The position numbers and the translations under genes were made by a program. DNA of 6,102 nt from Synechococcaceae bacterium WB8_1B_136 (GTDB taxonomy: Bacteria; Cyanobacteriota; Cyanobacteriia; PCC-6307; Cyanobiaceae). A model generated the notes under the pieces. It worked only from the letters and a program-made list of their open reading frames with translations, was not told the DNA's origin and made no database searches. The stretch is taken from NCBI GenBank assembly GCA_010029175.1, contig RGNC01000125.1, positions 1 to 6,102 of the forward strand. The letters run 5' to 3'. Each line of letters starts with the position of its first letter. The first letter of the stretch is position 1. Shown here in pieces: positions 5,171 to 6,102 of this stretch.

Positions 5171-5209
5171 AGTGCGCCTGTACTAGTCGCACTGACGGGT
5201 TGAGGTCAA
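5171..5209 (-). promoter_or_regulatory. Possible promoter and overlapping inverted repeat for the Cys-rich gene
   Basis: On the minus strand TTGACC (plus-strand 5204-5209, five of six bases of the -35 consensus) is followed after 18 bases by TAGTAC (5185-5180), a weak -10. Transcription would begin near 5172, giving a short leader before the ATG at 5158. An inverted repeat, AGTGCG (5171-5176) and CGCACT (5188-5193), brackets the -10 and could be an operator. Both calls rest on pattern alone. Confidence 0.3.
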
Positions 5210-5767
5210 GTGGTGCCACTGGGCGCTGCCCATGGTGCAACCCTCATTGCAGCGGCACTATGGGCAGGGATTGATGCTGCGTTGCTGGTGCCCGCAACTG
5301 CCACCACCTTCAACACGCAGAACCTGCGTGGGCAGACCCTGCTGTTCCGCTGCCTGGAGACGGGGTTCGTCACGACCGCTCCTGCTCTGACTCGCTACCA
5401 GCAGGGGCGGGGCATAGACCCCTCAAGGCGGGAATTGATCGGGAATCGTCCTGCCAACTGGATCCGAGAGGCACCCACAACGGTCTGTGAGCACTGCGGA
5501 ATGGCGATCAAGGGAATCCCTGGGGGATGCGGCAGCACCAACAGTCCAAGCGGTGCCAGAAGGCGCAGAGAATGCCCTGATGCACAACCCTCTCTGGATG
5601 CTGGTGCCCTGGGCAGTCTTCGCCCTTGCCGCTGGGGTCAAGTTCTGGCGACTCACCACGGTGTTTCGCAAGAACCTGGGCGGCACCCCAACCAAGACCG
5701 AACGCTTCAGGCAGTCGCTGGAACAGATTTGGCAGAAGGATCAGCAGGCGGTGTGATGGGTAAATGA
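5210..5767 (+). pseudogene. Frame with a CxxC knuckle, 3' half overlapped by another gene; probably decayed
   Basis: The frame opens at a GTG (5210) and runs 185 codons. Only the first two-thirds reads like protein: a hydrophobic N-terminus (about 9-33), then LRGQTLLFRCLETGFVTTAP (39-58), ALTRYQQGRGIDPSRREL (59-76), and a possible zinc knuckle CEHCGMAIKGIPGGCG (93-108). After about residue 110 it turns Arg/Ser/Gly-rich and lies on top of the membrane-protein frame at 5580-5756, so the original stop has probably been lost or a frameshift lies near 5530. The start is unclear: an ATG at 5274 has a better ribosome binding site (GGCAGGG) but is in another frame and stops after about 45 codons. I do not recognise the family with confidence. 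Lying in a cluster ended by an insertion sequence, it is most likely a degraded gene. Confidence 0.4.
5580..5756 (+). CDS. Small single-pass membrane protein, 58 residues
   Basis: From the ATG at 5580 the product starts with a membrane segment, PLWMLVPWAVFALAAGVKFW (residues 4-23), followed by a basic, soluble tail RLTTVFRKNLGG (24-35) and a helix RFRQSLEQIWQKDQQ (42-56). The positive charge just after the hydrophobic stretch would place the tail in the cytoplasm. It resembles short membrane proteins of Synechococcus, but no function is known to me. A GTG at 5487 in the same frame would add 31 residues of low character and is less likely; there is no clear ribosome binding site for either. 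It overlaps the 3' part of the frame starting at 5210 and ends 7 bases before the ATG at 5764, so the three read like one operon. Confidence 0.6.
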   Translation: MHNPLWMLVPWAVFALAAGVKFWRLTTVFRKNLGGTPTKTERFRQSLEQIWQKDQQAV

Positions 5768-5918
5768 GCACCCCCGAAGCGATTGAAGCGGAACGAGACA
5801 GGCGCTCAGCGATGTGGGAGGCGGTTCAGCGCATCCAGCAAGAACGCCCTCTGACTGCAGATGAGGTTCGCGAAATTGGTTGCTATGACGTGGACCCCGG
5901 AAGTCGGTCCAGGGTGAA
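5764..5918 (+). pseudogene. N-terminal fragment of a small protein cut by an insertion sequence
   Basis: The ATG at 5764 opens a frame with good protein character for about 50 residues: MSTPEAIEAERDRRSAMWEA (1-20), VQRIQQERPLTADEVREIG (21-39), CYDVDPGSRSR (40-50). It is soluble, acidic to mixed in charge, and mostly helical. From about 5919 the frame runs into the left end of an IS3-family element and stays open to the window edge only as an out-of-frame reading of the transposase gene, with Arg/His/Ala-rich composition. The original C-terminus is therefore either beyond the element or lost. I do not recognise the family. It follows the 58-residue membrane-protein gene by 7 bases. Confidence 0.5.
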
Positions 5919-5931
5919 TGAGAGTCCTCAG

Positions 5932-5952
5932 CCGGCCAGACTGGGCCGGGGA
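5932..5952 (+). promoter_or_regulatory. IS subterminal hairpin overlapping the orfA ribosome binding site
   Basis: CCGGCC (5932-5937), loop AGACTG, GGCCGG (5944-5949) form a perfect six-pair stem. The presumed ribosome binding site GGGGA (5948-5952) overlaps its 3' arm and lies seven bases before the ATG at 5960. In several insertion sequences such structures hide the start site in transcripts coming from outside, which limits transposase made by read-through. That role is inferred here. Confidence 0.4.
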
Positions 5953-5959
5953 CTCGACC

Positions 5960-6102
5960 ATGAAACGCACCAGGCACACGGCGGAGCAAATCATCCGCAA
6001 GCTCAAGACCGCCGAGCAGCTGATCGCCCAAGGCAAGACCGTCGTCGAGGTCTGCCGTGTCATCGAGGTGACGCAGCCGACCTACCACCGCTGGCGGCAG
6101 CA
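5960..6102 (+). CDS. IS3-family transposase OrfA, N-terminal part
   Basis: The first 47 residues of OrfA are visible before the window ends. They contain the typical opening of IS3-family OrfA proteins: MKRTRHTAEQIIRKLKTAEQ (1-20), then a helix-turn-helix in which AQGKTVVEVCRVIEVTQPTY (23-42) and HRWRQ match the usual Q-G-K-T-V-x-E-V-C-R ... TYxRWR pattern. This domain binds the element's terminal repeats; the catalytic DDE domain is encoded by orfB, normally joined to orfA by a -1 frameshift and expected just beyond the window. OrfA proteins of this type are about 85-100 residues, so roughly half is present. The ATG at 5960 is supported by a GGGGA seven bases upstream. Family assignment is firm; the subgroup is less so. 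Confidence 0.92.
   Translation, partial: MKRTRHTAEQIIRKLKTAEQLIAQGKTVVEVCRVIEVTQPTYHRWRQ

Larger units (their letters stand above)
5919..6102 (+). mobile_element. IS3-family insertion sequence, left end (rest outside window)
   Basis: The transposase orfA frame at 5960 marks this as the left part of an IS3-family element, probably of the IS407 group by the style of orfA. The end is placed at TGAGAGTCCTCAG (5919-5931) because IS3 elements usually begin with TG and because protein character of the preceding frame is lost there; a TGA at 5915 is an alternative. The right inverted repeat and target-site duplication are outside the window, so the exact boundary and completeness cannot be checked. 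Confidence 0.75.

Noticed and set aside
1..6102. CRISPR array or long tandem repeats
   Set aside because: No regularly spaced repeats were seen; the only long internal similarity is the domain duplication within the cupin gene.

Overview
The window is GC-rich throughout. Its small genes have the look of a picocyanobacterium (Synechococcus/Cyanobium type): short proteins of a conserved-hypothetical kind, start codons mostly without a strong Shine-Dalgarno sequence, and compact convergent or divergent pairs. This placement rests on recognising protein style. There is no rRNA or other marker gene to prove it.

Left part (1-2350): the 3' two-thirds is missing from no more than the C-terminal tail of a GT4-type glycosyltransferase, which runs leftward off the window edge. 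A small unidentified protein (1213-1455, +) faces a small ribbon-helix-helix protein (1500-1691, -). An AT-richer gap with a GT/G homopolymer tract follows, and then a conserved-looking cyanobacterial small protein (2008-2349, -).

Middle part (2479-4388): four rightward genes. They are a YccF-family membrane protein, a two-domain ChrR-like cupin with both metal sites intact, a 43-residue secreted peptide and an 88-residue putative lipoprotein. The last one converges on a 62-residue membrane protein (4200-4388, -), and the two stop codons lie in complementary arms. Nothing ties these genes into one pathway. Three of the five carry membrane or export signals, so envelope roles are likely for those.

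Right part (4389-6102): a gene-poor stretch with several strong palindromes, a Cys-rich small protein (4901-5158, -) behind a plausible promoter, and then a decaying cluster of overlapping rightward frames. One frame has a CxxC knuckle, one is a 58-residue membrane protein, and one is an N-terminal fragment cut at about 5919 by the left end of an IS3-family insertion sequence. The orfA of that element starts at 5960 and runs off the window.

I do not see a convincing new multi-gene system. The best leads are the palindrome cluster at 4631-4742, the possible autoregulated ribbon-helix-helix gene next to a slippage-prone tract, and the IS end whose hairpin overlaps its own ribosome binding site.
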